Both the position numbers and the translations under genes were made by a program. DNA of 27,909 bases from CAYXVU01 sp964468725 (GTDB lineage Bacteria; Acidobacteriota; Blastocatellia; UBA7656). Location of the stretch: NCBI GenBank assembly GCA_964468725.1, contig CAYXVU010000060.1, positions 1 to 27,909 of the forward strand, given 5' to 3'. This document shows positions 7,829 through 16,514 of this stretch, in pieces. Position 1 is the first letter of the stretch. Each line of letters begins with the position of its first letter. The notes under the pieces were generated by a model that saw only the letters and a program-made list of their open reading frames with translations, ran no database searches and had not been told where the DNA came from.

Positions 7829-9190
7829 TTAAGACGATTGGCCAGCCGATACAGTCGGGGCAGTCTCTTGGTTGAGTTTTTCGATGCGTGTTTCGATGAT
7901 GCGATTCTTCGCAGACGATTCGACTGTCAGGCGCAGGTCGTTGTACTGAACGCTTTCCCCTTGATTCAATAGTCGTCCGGCGCGCGCCATCATAAACCCG
8001 GCGATGGTGTGATAGCTGTCGGCTTCGGGCAGGCTGAAATCGAGCAGTTTATTGGCATCTTTGATTGAGAGCCTGCCGCTTACCAGATAGCTGCCATCGG
8101 CTTGCTCAACGACTTGGCGTAGAGCGATCTCGTCATGCTCGTCTCGAATATCGCCGACGATCTCTTCGACCAGGTCTTCTATCGTCACCAACCCTTCGAC
8201 GCCACCGTGTTCATCAACCACCATCGCCATGTGTCCGCTGGAGGCGCGCAAACTGCGAAGCGCATCGTGCAACTTCACGGTCGTCGGCAGAAAAACGGGC
8301 GGACGCATGAGCTGTTCCAGCGTCACCGCTTCGCCATTTCGCAAAACGCGACTCAAATCTTTGTAGAGCAGTACACCGATGACGTTATCGAGCGAGTCGC
8401 GGTAAACCGGCATGCGAGAATAGCCGAGCTGTTCGATCTGTTCGAGCATCTCGGCGGGCGTCAGTTCAATATCTAACCCTTCGATCTCTGTGCGCGGCGT
8501 CATCACCGATTCGACCGTCTTATCCGTAAAGTCAAAGACGTTGGTAATCAACTCTTGTTCGTCTTCGATCAGATGCCCGCTCTTGTGACTGAGGGCGATC
8601 AGGTGGCGCAACTCCTCTTCGTTGTAAGAGGTCGCATGCTCGGCGGTGGCATGCAAACCGAAGAGGTGGACGATGAAGATGCCAGCGCGGTTGAGCAACC
8701 AGATCGGCGCTTTGAAGAGACGATAGAAGAGTTGTATGGGGCGAGAGACCGCCAGAGCGACGCTTTCGGTGCGTTCAAGCGCTAAGGTCTTCGGGGCCAG
8801 TTCGCCCAACGCAATATGCAAAAAGGTGATGATCGTAAAGGCGGCGGCCACCGCAACGCTGTGCGCCGCAACTTCGGAAGCCGAAGCCGGAAGGATGGCA
8901 TGAAAGAGCGGTGTGAGCAGTTGTGCCAACGTCGCTTCGGCAATCCAACCAAGTCCCAGACTAGCGAGTGTGATGCCGAGTTGGGTGGCCGAAATGTAGG
9001 CATCCAATTCATTGAGTATGCCCATCAATATGCGCGCACGTTTGTTGCCTTCTGCGACCAACGTGGCGACGCGCGATTTGCGGATGCCGACTAAGGCGAA
9101 CTCGGTGGCCACAAAGAATCCGTTGGCCAACACCAGCAGCAAGACCGCCGCCAGTTTCAAAACGGTCGCCGATATGGACCCCTCAGCCAT
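7829..9190 (-). CDS. Hemolysin family protein (CNNM/DUF21 + CBS pair + CorC_HlyC)
   Basis: 453 residues. Inner-membrane protein of the CorC/CNNM family, linked to Mg2+/Co2+ transport or homeostasis; the name hemolysin is historical. Order: CNNM (DUF21) domain with several helices (about 10-28, 60-75, 108-130, 135-200), including LVLANGFFVATEFALVGIRKSR near the N-terminus and HIALGELAPKTLALE; two CBS domains (about 225-345), from MTPRTEIEGLDI to MVVDEHGGVEGLVTIEDLVEEIVGDI; then a CorC_HlyC domain (about 360-440). All parts are present, so it looks intact. No strong Shine-Dalgarno sequence is seen; a TACAAT hexamer lies about ten bases before the ATG on the minus strand, compatible with a very short leader. 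Gene context gives no clue to the ion. Confidence 0.9.
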   Translation of the reverse strand: MAEGSISATVLKLAAVLLLVLANGFFVATEFALVGIRKSRVATLVAEGNKRARILMGILNELDAYISATQLGITLASLGLGWIAEATLAQLLTPLFHAILPASASEVAAHSVAVAAAFTIITFLHIALGELAPKTLALERTESVALAVSRPIQLFYRLFKAPIWLLNRAGIFIVHLFGLHATAEHATSYNEEELRHLIALSHKSGHLIEDEQELITNVFDFTDKTVESVMTPRTEIEGLDIELTPAEMLEQIEQLGYSRMPVYRDSLDNVIGVLLYKDLSRVLRNGEAVTLEQLMRPPVFLPTTVKLHDALRSLRASSGHMAMVVDEHGGVEGLVTIEDLVEEIVGDIRDEHDEIALRQVVEQADGSYLVSGRLSIKDANKLLDFSLPEADSYHTIAGFMMARAGRLLNQGESVQYNDLRLTVESSAKNRIIETRIEKLNQETAPTVSAGQSS

Positions 9191-9233
9191 AGGGTTTGGA
9201 TTGTAACAACGCCGCTGATTGATCGCCAGCCGC

Positions 9234-10733
9234 TCACGGTTTCACCCACTGACCGGCGCGTTCCAACGCACGCGTCCAGTTATCAATCAAAGCCGTGCGC
9301 TCGCTGGCGCTCATTCGGGGTTCGAAGGTCTTGTCGCGTTGCCACATGGCGCTGATCTCCTCCACGCCCGACCAGAAATCAACCGCCAGCCCCGCCAGAA
9401 AGGCTGCGCCTGCCGCCGTCGTCTCGGTGTTGGCAGGACGCACGACCGGGATGTCGAGAATGTCGGCTTGAAACTGCATGAGAAAATCATTGCGCGCCGC
9501 GCCGCCGTCCACTCGCAGTTCCCGTAACCGAATGCCCGAATCATCGTGCATGCAGGCCAACACATCACGCGTTTGATAGGCGATAGATTCCAGAGCCGCG
9601 CGCGCGATATGTTCGCGCGTCGAACCGCGCGTCAACCCGACGATGGTGCCGCGCGCGTATTGATCCCAATGCGGCGCGCCGAGTCCGACAAAAGCGGGCA
9701 CGAAATAGACGCCGCCGTTATCGTTGACGCTGGCCGCCATCGCTTCGGTGTCGGCTGCCGAAGCGACAACCTTCAGCCCATCGCGCAGCCATTGAATCGC
9801 CGCTCCGGCAATGAAGACACTGCCTTCGAGCGCGTACTCTACCGCTTCGTCGCCAAGCTGCCAGGCGACGGTGGTGAGCAGATTGTTTTTCGAAGGGACG
9901 GCTTCGGCTCCGGTATTGAGCAGCATAAAACAGCCCGTGCCATAAGTGTTTTTCGACATCCCGGGACGGGTGCAGACTTGTCCGAAAAGCGCCGCTTGCT
10001 GGTCGCCCGCGTTCCCGGCTATCGGAATCGAACGCCCGAAAAGCGCTGCGTCGGTTTCGCCGATAACGGCGCTCGACGGGGTGACGTGCGGCAAAATTTC
10101 GCGCGGCACATCGAGCGCCGCAAGCAACTCATCATCCCAATCATTGGTCTTGATGTTGTACATCAGTGTGCGGCTGGCGTTTGATGGGTCGGTTGCATGC
10201 ACGCGCCCGCCCGTCAGCTTCCAGATCAACCAGGTATCCACTGTCCCGAAGGCAAGCCGCCCGGCTTGGGCAAGCGCGCGCGCGCCCTCAACGTGATCGA
10301 GCAGCCAGCGGGCTTTCGTGCCGGAAAAGTAGGCGTCCAGCACCAGCCCGGTCTTCTTTTGAAAGAGTGTAGCCAGCCCTTCGCGGCGCATGCGGTCACA
10401 ATCTTCCGCTGTTCGGCGGCACTGCCAGACGATGGCATTGTGAATCGGTTCGCCGGTTTTGCGATCCCACAAGATGGTGGTCTCGCGTTGATTGGTGATG
10501 CCAATGGCGGCGATTTGATCGGGCTTGACGGCGGCCTCTCTGAGCAAGCGTTGCGCGGCGTTGAGTTGTGAAGACCAGATGTCTTCAGGACGATGTTCGA
10601 CCCAGCCGGGTTGGGGATAGAGTTGCTCGTATTCTTGCTGCGCGATTTGCAGCGGTTGCCCCGTTTTATCGAAGAGAATCGCGCGCGAACTGGTCGTGCC
10701 TTGATCGAGAGCCAGCAGGTAGTCGTTCCCCAT
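9234..10733 (-). CDS. glpK: Glycerol kinase
   Basis: 499 residues, the usual length. Cytosolic FGGY kinase converting glycerol and ATP to glycerol 3-phosphate. LALDQGTTSSR (8-17) is the N-terminal phosphate-binding segment. Other hallmarks: TNQRETTILWDR, the active-site WLIWKLTGG and DPSNASRTLMYNI stretches, GNAGDQQAALFGQ, the FGGY-type signature around GMSKNTYGTGCFML, and a C-terminal RVDGGAARNDFLMQFQADIL. ATG 10733 is preceded by a GGGGAGA ribosome site. No glpF or glpD is nearby. The GNAT gene upstream is 22 bases away, so the two may share a transcript. Confidence 0.96.
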   Translation of the reverse strand: MGNDYLLALDQGTTSSRAILFDKTGQPLQIAQQEYEQLYPQPGWVEHRPEDIWSSQLNAAQRLLREAAVKPDQIAAIGITNQRETTILWDRKTGEPIHNAIVWQCRRTAEDCDRMRREGLATLFQKKTGLVLDAYFSGTKARWLLDHVEGARALAQAGRLAFGTVDTWLIWKLTGGRVHATDPSNASRTLMYNIKTNDWDDELLAALDVPREILPHVTPSSAVIGETDAALFGRSIPIAGNAGDQQAALFGQVCTRPGMSKNTYGTGCFMLLNTGAEAVPSKNNLLTTVAWQLGDEAVEYALEGSVFIAGAAIQWLRDGLKVVASAADTEAMAASVNDNGGVYFVPAFVGLGAPHWDQYARGTIVGLTRGSTREHIARAALESIAYQTRDVLACMHDDSGIRLRELRVDGGAARNDFLMQFQADILDIPVVRPANTETTAAGAAFLAGLAVDFWSGVEEISAMWQRDKTFEPRMSASERTALIDNWTRALERAGQWVKP

Positions 10734-10755
10734 CTTTTTTCTCCCCGTGTTGAGA

Positions 10756-11205
10756 TTACGAAATCCACTTGGTCAGCAAGTAGCGGTCATGATCGTGAAA
10801 GCCCGCTTGCCGATAAACCGACTGGGCTTTGACATTGCCGCGATCAACTTCCAAATGTAACGCCTGCACGCCAAGCTGTCGGCAGGCATCTGCCAGAAAC
10901 GTGATCGCGTGCGTGCCCAGTCCCCGCCCGCGATATTGAGCCACAACATAGAGTTCGTCAATAAACGCATCGCGCCCATGAAATTCCAGACTGTAGCCGA
11001 AGGTCAACACCGCATAGCCTGCAATCGCGTCGTCGAGTTGAATCAGGTAGAAGCGCCCGAACTGCTCGTTCGTCAGCAAATCTTCTACCCCGCGACGGGC
11101 AACCGCTTCGTCGAAAGGCAGCGATTCATGGGCATAGAAATCGCGCATCATCGTCAGAATGTGCGGGAGGTCGGTTCGTTCCGCCAGTTTGAAGGTTGCC
11201 CCCAT
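10756..11205 (-). CDS. GNAT family N-acetyltransferase
   Basis: 149 residues. GNAT fold acetyltransferase using acetyl-CoA. The N-terminus FKLAERTDLPHILTMMRDFY is the usual beta1-alpha1 start. DAFIDELYVVAQYRGRGLGTHAITFLADAC carries motif A with the Q/R-x-x-G-x-G/A acetyl-CoA pyrophosphate loop (QYRGRGLG). VQALHLEVDRGNVKAQSVYRQAGF is motif B with the common final Tyr/Gly-Phe. The acceptor amine is unknown. No clear Shine-Dalgarno sequence is seen before ATG 11205. It lies 22 bases upstream of glpK on the same strand, but no functional link is established. Confidence 0.9.
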   Translation of the reverse strand: MGATFKLAERTDLPHILTMMRDFYAHESLPFDEAVARRGVEDLLTNEQFGRFYLIQLDDAIAGYAVLTFGYSLEFHGRDAFIDELYVVAQYRGRGLGTHAITFLADACRQLGVQALHLEVDRGNVKAQSVYRQAGFHDHDRYLLTKWIS

Positions 11206-11253
11206 AGTGATTCTGCTACCGAGATGAGCCGCGCTTCATCAGTACGGGTGTCA

Positions 11254-11751
11254 TCAGTTAGATGGCTGGTTAGCAAGAAAGCGGGCCAGCCAGCCAACCA
11301 TAATCAACAGTAACCAGATAAGAGAAATGATAAGCCCAATGCCGCTCAGCACAATGCTCGTGATGGCACGTCGCCGTGTTGGTTGCCAATCCGGGTCTCC
11401 TTTGCCTTCCTGTGATAAGGTGCTGAGAATATCGAACCCTTTCCATGCGACTCCGGCGCTCAACACGAGCGGGCCTACCATACTGACCGGATTGGCAAGG
11501 AAGCTCAAAACGGCAATCACAATCATCGTGATGCCCAGTACGCGATAATAGCGTGTCTTTCCAAATCCGATCACTGCCATGCCGATACCCAAAACGATTG
11601 CGCCGCCGATAAAGATCAAGAGCGAACAGATGAGAGCAACAAATCCAAACGTGCGCGTGAACTGGGCATCATTGACAGCCTCGGTGAAGGTTGCAGAAGT
11701 GCAATAAGCCGAGGAACTGACTGGCAGTTTTTCATTGAGGTTCAAACTCAT
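11254..11751 (-). CDS. Small multi-pass membrane protein of unknown function
   Basis: 165 residues. After a polar N-terminal 30 residues come hydrophobic segments at about 33-60 (TFGFVALICSLLIFIGGAIVLGIG), 68-90 (VLGITMIVIAVLSFLA), 92-105 (GPLVLSAGVAWKG) and 132-158 (SIVLSGIGLIISLIWLLLIMVGWLA): three or four transmembrane helices. A charged loop (about 108-128) ends in Arg-rich TRRRA before the last helix. It resembles small uncharacterised DUF4190-like membrane proteins in general layout only. AAGGAG (plus-strand 11758-11763) supports ATG 11751. It starts 15 bases after the stop of the phosphorylase gene, so the two are probably co-transcribed. Confidence 0.7.
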   Translation of the reverse strand: MSLNLNEKLPVSSSAYCTSATFTEAVNDAQFTRTFGFVALICSLLIFIGGAIVLGIGMAVIGFGKTRYYRVLGITMIVIAVLSFLANPVSMVGPLVLSAGVAWKGFDILSTLSQEGKGDPDWQPTRRRAITSIVLSGIGLIISLIWLLLIMVGWLARFLANQPSN

Positions 11752-11766
11752 CGCTTGCTCCTTGGT

Positions 11767-13083
11767 TCAGCACAGGAAGGGGCCAATCCGGTCACGAATC
11801 AACGCTGGTGGCGTAACCGGTTCGTTCACAATGGTGTAGGCCTGTTCAATGATTGGCGCAACTTGCTCGGCGCGCGCGTCATCATTGACCGAGAGCGTAA
11901 CCAGTGGCGAATCAGCCTCCACTCGGTCGCCAATCTTCGCCTCAACGCGCAATCCTACACCGTAATCAATCGGCGTATCGAGCCGCAGGCGACCCGCGCC
12001 GAGCCGCATCGCCGCATTGCCCACCGCTTCCGTATTGATGGCTTGAATAAAGCCCGCTCGCCCGGCGCGAACGACGCGCTGATTGCGAGCGGCGGGCAGT
12101 AGGCGGTAATCATCTAACACCCGTGCATCGCCGCCCTGATAAGCAATGATTTCGCGCATCTTTTCGCGCGCCGCGCCGCTGGCGATCAGTTCGTCATAGC
12201 GCGTGCGGCCTGCTTCAATATCGGCAACGGCGCGACCGAGCAACAGCATGTAAGCCGAGAGTTCGCGGCACAAGAGGATGAGGTCGTTCGGCCCTTCGCC
12301 GCGCAACGCCTCGAAGGCTTCGATCACTTCGAGCGCATTGCCTACTTGTCGGCCAAGCGGTTGCGTCATATCAGTGATGAGGGCAATGCAACTCTTCTCC
12401 AGGCGACGCGCAATCTCGATAAGCAGATTGGCAAGCTCCAACGCCGCGCCTTCCGTCTTCATGAAAGCGCCGCTGCCGAACTTCACATCCAAGACGAGTC
12501 CGTCAATACCTTCGGCCAACTTCTTGCTCATAATCGAACCGACGATCAGCGGCAGACACGGCACGGTCGCGGTGACATCGCGCAAAGCGTAGAGCTTCTT
12601 ATCAGCGGGCGCGATCTCCGCCGTCTGGCCAATGAGCGACACGCCGACCTCCTCCATCATGGCGCGAAATTCGCTCAGCGAGAGATTGGTGCGAAAGCCG
12701 GGAATAGATTCGAGTTTATCGAGCGTGCCGCCGGAATGGCCGAGCGCGCGGCCTGACATCATCGGCACAGGCACACCGGCAGCCGCGACAACCGGCGCGA
12801 TGACCAGCGAGGTTTTGTCGCCCACGCCGCCGGTTGAATGTTTATCAATCGCGGGTTTGCTAGAGTTTGTGAAGCGGACGATCTCGCCCGAATGCAGCAT
12901 CTCTTCGGCCAGCGCGATGGTCTCTTGGCGATCCATGCCGCGCCAAAAGACGGCCATCAACAAGGCGGCCATCTGATAATCCGCCACCTCGCCGTCCGTG
13001 TAGCCGCGCACAAGGAAGTGAATCTCATCGCGGGTAAGACTCTCTCCGTCACGTTTTTTGGCAATGATGTCAACCGCTCGCAT
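11767..13083 (-). CDS. Pyrimidine-nucleoside (thymidine) phosphorylase
   Basis: 438 residues, typical length. Reversibly phosphorolyses thymidine and/or uridine to base and (deoxy)ribose 1-phosphate in nucleoside salvage. Residues 81-90 (KHSTGGVGDK) hold the phosphate-binding His-Ser-Thr loop. SGRALGHSGG followed by TLDKLESIPG (110-129) is the family signature. DVKFGSGAFM and a C-terminal alpha/beta domain are also present, giving all three domains. Whether it is DeoA-like (thymidine) or Pdp-like (both pyrimidines) cannot be decided here, so no symbol is given. ATG 13083 has only a weak purine-rich leader. The small membrane protein gene lies directly downstream. Confidence 0.93.
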   Translation of the reverse strand: MRAVDIIAKKRDGESLTRDEIHFLVRGYTDGEVADYQMAALLMAVFWRGMDRQETIALAEEMLHSGEIVRFTNSSKPAIDKHSTGGVGDKTSLVIAPVVAAAGVPVPMMSGRALGHSGGTLDKLESIPGFRTNLSLSEFRAMMEEVGVSLIGQTAEIAPADKKLYALRDVTATVPCLPLIVGSIMSKKLAEGIDGLVLDVKFGSGAFMKTEGAALELANLLIEIARRLEKSCIALITDMTQPLGRQVGNALEVIEAFEALRGEGPNDLILLCRELSAYMLLLGRAVADIEAGRTRYDELIASGAAREKMREIIAYQGGDARVLDDYRLLPAARNQRVVRAGRAGFIQAINTEAVGNAAMRLGAGRLRLDTPIDYGVGLRVEAKIGDRVEADSPLVTLSVNDDARAEQVAPIIEQAYTIVNEPVTPPALIRDRIGPFLC

Positions 13084-13118
13084 GGTTCAGGCTTTCATGG
13101 GAAGAAAGATAATGACCG

Positions 13119-14102
13119 TTATCCCTTCTTCGCTTTTCGTTTGGCGCGCTTGCGCGAGGGGCGCGTCGTCGCGCGGTTACCGGCTTGGGTATCAAGCCAG
13201 CTCTTCAGATCATCTTTGCTGGAAAAATCCAGCAGCGCTTCGCCGAGGTCTTCGAGTTTAGCGAGCGTCAGCTTTTCAATGCGAGTGTTGGTGCGTTTGT
13301 CCAAATTACCCAATCGCCGATTCAACTGACGAGTGATTAGGGTCAGGGCTTCGAGTTGTTTGCCTTGTTGTAAACCTTGCCGGATGCCCTGCTCCATCCA
13401 ACTGGTGACGATCTCCATAACTCTCCTCCGCTCACGCTTCTTGATCCGTTTGACGTCGGCTTGGAACTGCATCTCCTCTCCGGCCTTCAGCCGCAGATAG
13501 GTATCAATAAAACCGGAGAGCAACTGCACTTGCGCCCGATCTAGTCGCAAGGTTGCCAGCATTCGTAACGATTCGAATTTCACACGCGCTCGCTCTTCCG
13601 GCTTCATGCTCATCTTCGCCATCAGAGCAGCGGCCAACGGATTCTTCTCTTTCGCATACTCGCGCCAATTCAGTCGGTTCAACTGTATCACTTCATAGTG
13701 AAATTCCAACACCGCTTTATCAGGAAAAATGACTTGATAGAGGTTCGGTTCGAGGCGTTTGGGTTTGTCGTATGAGAAGATAACGACCGGATAGACCGGC
13801 GAAGCGTAACGGTTATGTAGCCGCGAGAAGGTGCGAAAAAGATGTCGCCCGAATTCCGGCTGCGGTTGCGGCTGGTTTTCGATGCGGAGGAGAAAAAAGA
13901 TGTTGCGATTTTTGAAGCGCGCTTTGGCAATCAAATCGGCTTCCTGTCGCTCGCCCGAAGCTGTGTGGGTAAATAGTTCCTGATCTAAAAAGGTGAGGTA
14001 GTTGCGATCCAGATCAGCAGCCATCTGCGGCAAGAACAGTTCGACAAACTCGATAAAAAATCTCGAGAGCAGTTCTTTTAATAGCCGGTCATGATCCATC
14101 AT
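13119..14102 (-). CDS. Rpn-family PD-(D/E)XK nuclease-like protein with C-terminal DUF4351
   Basis: 327 residues. The N-terminal part (about 1-160) follows the Rpn/PD-(D/E)XK transposase-like layout: HDRLLKELLSRFFIEFVELFLP start, EADLIAKAR with candidate catalytic D56, then NIFFLLRIENQPQPQ with E75-N-Q77, the usual E-x-Q form replacing E-x-K. A polar helical middle (about 170-240, Gln/Lys-rich) links to a C-terminal DUF4351-like unit (about 255-318: EALTLITRQLNRRLG ... LEDLGEALLDF ... LKSWL), followed by a basic tail. Known E. coli Rpn proteins promote RecA-independent recombination as DNA nucleases; that role is transferred by family only. Tandem ATGs start the frame. It lies between deoA-like and ispF genes on the same strand. 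Confidence 0.75.
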   Translation of the reverse strand: MMDHDRLLKELLSRFFIEFVELFLPQMAADLDRNYLTFLDQELFTHTASGERQEADLIAKARFKNRNIFFLLRIENQPQPQPEFGRHLFRTFSRLHNRYASPVYPVVIFSYDKPKRLEPNLYQVIFPDKAVLEFHYEVIQLNRLNWREYAKEKNPLAAALMAKMSMKPEERARVKFESLRMLATLRLDRAQVQLLSGFIDTYLRLKAGEEMQFQADVKRIKKRERRRVMEIVTSWMEQGIRQGLQQGKQLEALTLITRQLNRRLGNLDKRTNTRIEKLTLAKLEDLGEALLDFSSKDDLKSWLDTQAGNRATTRPSRKRAKRKAKKG

Positions 14103-14113
14103 AGGCAGTTACC

Positions 14114-14216
14114 AGGTTGAAGGTGGAAGGTGAAAAGTTGAAGATTGCCTCCTGCGATCTTTTATGGCGCTCTTCAACCCTCAATCCTCGCCTTCCAAAC
14201 CTCCAACCTTCAACCT
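14114..14216. repeat. Imperfect inverted repeat between ispF and the Rpn-family gene
   Basis: A purine-rich arm (14114-14143: AGGTTGAAGGTGG, then AAGGTGAAAAGTTGAAG) faces a pyrimidine-rich arm (14172-14216) ending in CCAACCTTCAACCT. The reverse complement of the second arm starts AGGTTGAAGGTTGG, matching the first with a few mismatches and a length difference. The arms are about 28 bases apart. TTGAAGG/CCTTCAA words recur in each arm. It lies downstream of ispF on the minus strand, where it could act as a terminator or processing hairpin, but it has no clear T-run. Confidence 0.5.
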
Positions 14217-14252
14217 CCAACCTGCGACCTTTATCCTGACTTCCCGACTCGC

Positions 14253-14753
14253 TTACGGATCACTGGCTGGCGTCGCCGCGAGCAAGACGATGGCTTGCGC
14301 GGCGATTGCTTCGCCGCGCCCGACGGCATCGAGCCCTTCGTTGGTTTTCGCTTTCACGCTGACCTGTTCGATGCCGATTCGCAAGGCTGCCGCCAGTTGC
14401 TCGCGCATCAGGGGGATATGCGGCGCGAGTTTCGGACGCTCGGCAAGAATCGTCGAATCGAGATTCACCACCCGCCAACTACGCGCAACAATCAGGTCCA
14501 TCACCTGCGCCAGCAGATCAAGGCTCGCAGCCCCCTGCCATTGCGGGTCGCGGTCGGAGAAGTGCGTGCCGATGTCGCCGAGCGCTGCCGCACCCAACAA
14601 CGCATCGCAAACCGCGTGGGTCAACACATCGGAATCGGAATGTCCGAGCAAGCCCTTCTCAAAAGGGATTTCGACGCCGCCGAGCAAGAGTTTGCGCCCT
14701 TCTACAAGGCGATGCAGGTCATAGCCGATGCCGATGCGATGATCCGTGTCCAT
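14253..14753 (-). CDS. ispF: 2-C-methyl-D-erythritol 2,4-cyclodiphosphate synthase
   Basis: 166 residues, typical. Cyclises CDP-methylerythritol 2-phosphate to MEcPP, releasing CMP, in the MEP isoprenoid pathway; a homotrimer in characterised members. GIGYDLHRL contributes zinc ligands D12 and H14, and LGHSDSDVLTHAVCDALLGA contributes H46, matching E. coli D8, H10 and H42 with an offset of four. DIGTHFSDRDP and KAKTNEGLDAVGRGEAIA complete the active site. It starts four bases after the ispD stop, so translation is probably coupled. The C-terminus is intact (ATPASDP). Confidence 0.97.
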   Translation of the reverse strand: MDTDHRIGIGYDLHRLVEGRKLLLGGVEIPFEKGLLGHSDSDVLTHAVCDALLGAAALGDIGTHFSDRDPQWQGAASLDLLAQVMDLIVARSWRVVNLDSTILAERPKLAPHIPLMREQLAAALRIGIEQVSVKAKTNEGLDAVGRGEAIAAQAIVLLAATPASDP

Positions 14754-14757
14754 GCGA

Positions 14758-15459
14758 TTAACTGAAGAACTGCGCGTGTATCACCTCTGCGAGGCGCAGA
14801 TCGAACGGGCGCGTAATTTTGATATTGATGGGCGAGCCTTCGACGACGGAGACACGCTGTCCGAGCCGTTCGACAAGTTGCGAATCGTCGGTGGCGCGAA
14901 AGCCGTCGGTTTCGGCGCGGTCATAGGCTTCGCGAAGAATCGCATAATGAAAGGCTTGCGGCGTCTGCGCGTGATAAATCAGTCGGCGATCCAAAGTGCG
15001 TTGCACGTTGCCGCGTTTGACTTGTTTGATGGTATCGGTTGCGGCTACAGCCATCAACGCCGCGCCTTTGATCTCCGCGCGGCGCACGACGGCGCTAATG
15101 TCATCGGCGCGGACGAAAGGGCGGACAGCGTCATGCACGGCAACGACGCCTGCGGTGTCGGGATGAATCACCTGCAATCCGCGATAGACAGAGTCTTGCC
15201 GTTCAGCGCCCCCGGCGACGATCCGCGCGATCTTTTTCAGCCCGTAGCGTGACAGCAAGGCGAGGACTTCGGACGTCAGGTTCGGTTGCAGAACGAGGAT
15301 GATCTGTTCAATGGCCTCGCTCTGTTCGAAGCGACGCAGGGTGTGAACGAGCAACGGCACGCCCGCCAATTCGATCATCTGTTTGGCGCGGTCTGTGTGC
15401 ATCCGCGAGCCGATGCCAGCAGCCGGGATGATGGCAATGTTGAGTTTGCGCTCGCTCAC
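14758..15459 (-). CDS. ispD: 2-C-methyl-D-erythritol 4-phosphate cytidylyltransferase
   Basis: 233 residues, normal length. Couples CTP and MEP to give CDP-methylerythritol. The N-terminus IAIIPAAGIGSRMHTDRAKQMIELAGVPLLVHTL carries the glycine-rich CTP loop with the catalytic Arg and Lys. VVAVHDAVRPFV is the conserved middle motif, and LIYHAQTPQAFHY plus DSQLVERLGQRVSVVEGSPINIKIT cover the MEP-binding part. Its start ATG overlaps the stop of the PIN-TRAM gene by four bases (15456-15459), and its stop lies four bases before ispF, so the three genes form one operon. Confidence 0.97.
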   Translation of the reverse strand: MSERKLNIAIIPAAGIGSRMHTDRAKQMIELAGVPLLVHTLRRFEQSEAIEQIILVLQPNLTSEVLALLSRYGLKKIARIVAGGAERQDSVYRGLQVIHPDTAGVVAVHDAVRPFVRADDISAVVRRAEIKGAALMAVAATDTIKQVKRGNVQRTLDRRLIYHAQTPQAFHYAILREAYDRAETDGFRATDDSQLVERLGQRVSVVEGSPINIKITRPFDLRLAEVIHAQFFS

Positions 15460-16514
15460 TGCGTGACTGGGTTCTGTCGTTGAGCGGTCGTGCGAACCTC
15501 TTCGCTGTAGCGACCGAAAATCATCTTTCCGGCAGTAGTCTGCAACACCGAGGTCACCGACACATCAACATTTTTGCCGATCATGCGGCGCGCATTATCA
15601 ACCACCACCATCGTACCGTCATCCAGATAGGCGACGCCCTGATTGTACTCTTTGCCTTCTTTCAAAACGAAGACGCGCATAATTTCGCCCGGCAAGACGA
15701 CGGGTTTGAGAGCGTTGGCCAGTTCGTTGATGTTGAGCACCGACACGCCGCGCAGTTGGGCGACTTTATTGAGATTGAAATCGTTAGTAACGATCTTGCC
15801 GCCGAGTTGACGACCGAGTTCGATGAGTTTGTGATCGACCTCGCGCACATCGGGAAAGTCGGCTTCGCTGATGATGATCTCGTAATTACCTTTATTCTTT
15901 TGCAGCCGCTGAAGAATGTCCAAGCCGCGACGACCGCGATTGCGTTTGATGGAATCGGCGCTATCGGCGATCTGTTGCAGTTCGCGCAAGACGAATTGCG
16001 GGATGACGAGCGTGCCCGAAAGAAAGCCGGTTTCGGCAATGTCAGCAATACGCCCATCAATAATCACCGACGTATCCATGATGAGCGGCGGGATACGGCT
16101 GGAGCCTTTTTCGACAAAGATGCCGCCGAGAGCCGACAGATCGAGATAATCCCCTTTGACTGCCCCGACGATGAGGCCAACATAACTCATCACCAACATC
16201 AGGGTGACGGTGAGAAAGGTTTTTAAGTTTTCGGGAATGCCATACTCTTCGAGCGGCGTTCCATACTGCGCCCAAATCATCCATCCGATCAAAGAAGCAC
16301 CGGCGATGCCGAGGATCGAACCGACGGCTCCGCCAATCAGCGTTTTCAGCGTTGCTTTGCGAATTCTGGTCTCGAAGAAAATAACTGCAAGCGCGATAAC
16401 CAGACTGACAAGCATCGAAAAACCAGCTCGATTGCTAACGGGTCTGAGGTAATAGCCAACACCGATGAGCGCCGCGATGAAGACGGTACGAATCAAAGTC
16501 ACGTCGAATTGCAT
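15456..16514 (-). CDS. PIN-TRAM domain membrane protein (YacL-like)
   Basis: 352 residues. Four predicted transmembrane segments (about 9-22, 32-48, 58-80, 98-120) precede a PIN domain (about 140-260) and a TRAM RNA-binding domain (about 274-332). PIN acidic residues are visible: IMDTSVIIDGR (D147), LRELQ (E178), GLDIL (D199), IVTNDFNL (D245), so a nuclease is plausible. Family members such as B. subtilis YacL lie between disA and ispD. ATG 16514 is preceded by GGAGG (plus-strand 16520-16524). First gene of the operon with ispD and ispF; RNA target unknown. A perfect TATAAT on the minus strand (16844-16849) lies 330 bases upstream, without a good -35. Confidence 0.85.
   Translation of the reverse strand: MQFDVTLIRTVFIAALIGVGYYLRPVSNRAGFSMLVSLVIALAVIFFETRIRKATLKTLIGGAVGSILGIAGASLIGWMIWAQYGTPLEEYGIPENLKTFLTVTLMLVMSYVGLIVGAVKGDYLDLSALGGIFVEKGSSRIPPLIMDTSVIIDGRIADIAETGFLSGTLVIPQFVLRELQQIADSADSIKRNRGRRGLDILQRLQKNKGNYEIIISEADFPDVREVDHKLIELGRQLGGKIVTNDFNLNKVAQLRGVSVLNINELANALKPVVLPGEIMRVFVLKEGKEYNQGVAYLDDGTMVVVDNARRMIGKNVDVSVTSVLQTTAGKMIFGRYSEEVRTTAQRQNPVTQ

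Noticed and set aside
9546..10184. 212-codon frame on the plus strand
   Set aside because: Antisense to glycerol kinase; no motif of its own.
15480..16226. 248-codon frame on the plus strand
   Set aside because: Antisense to the PIN-TRAM gene, whose catalytic and TRAM residues are clear.
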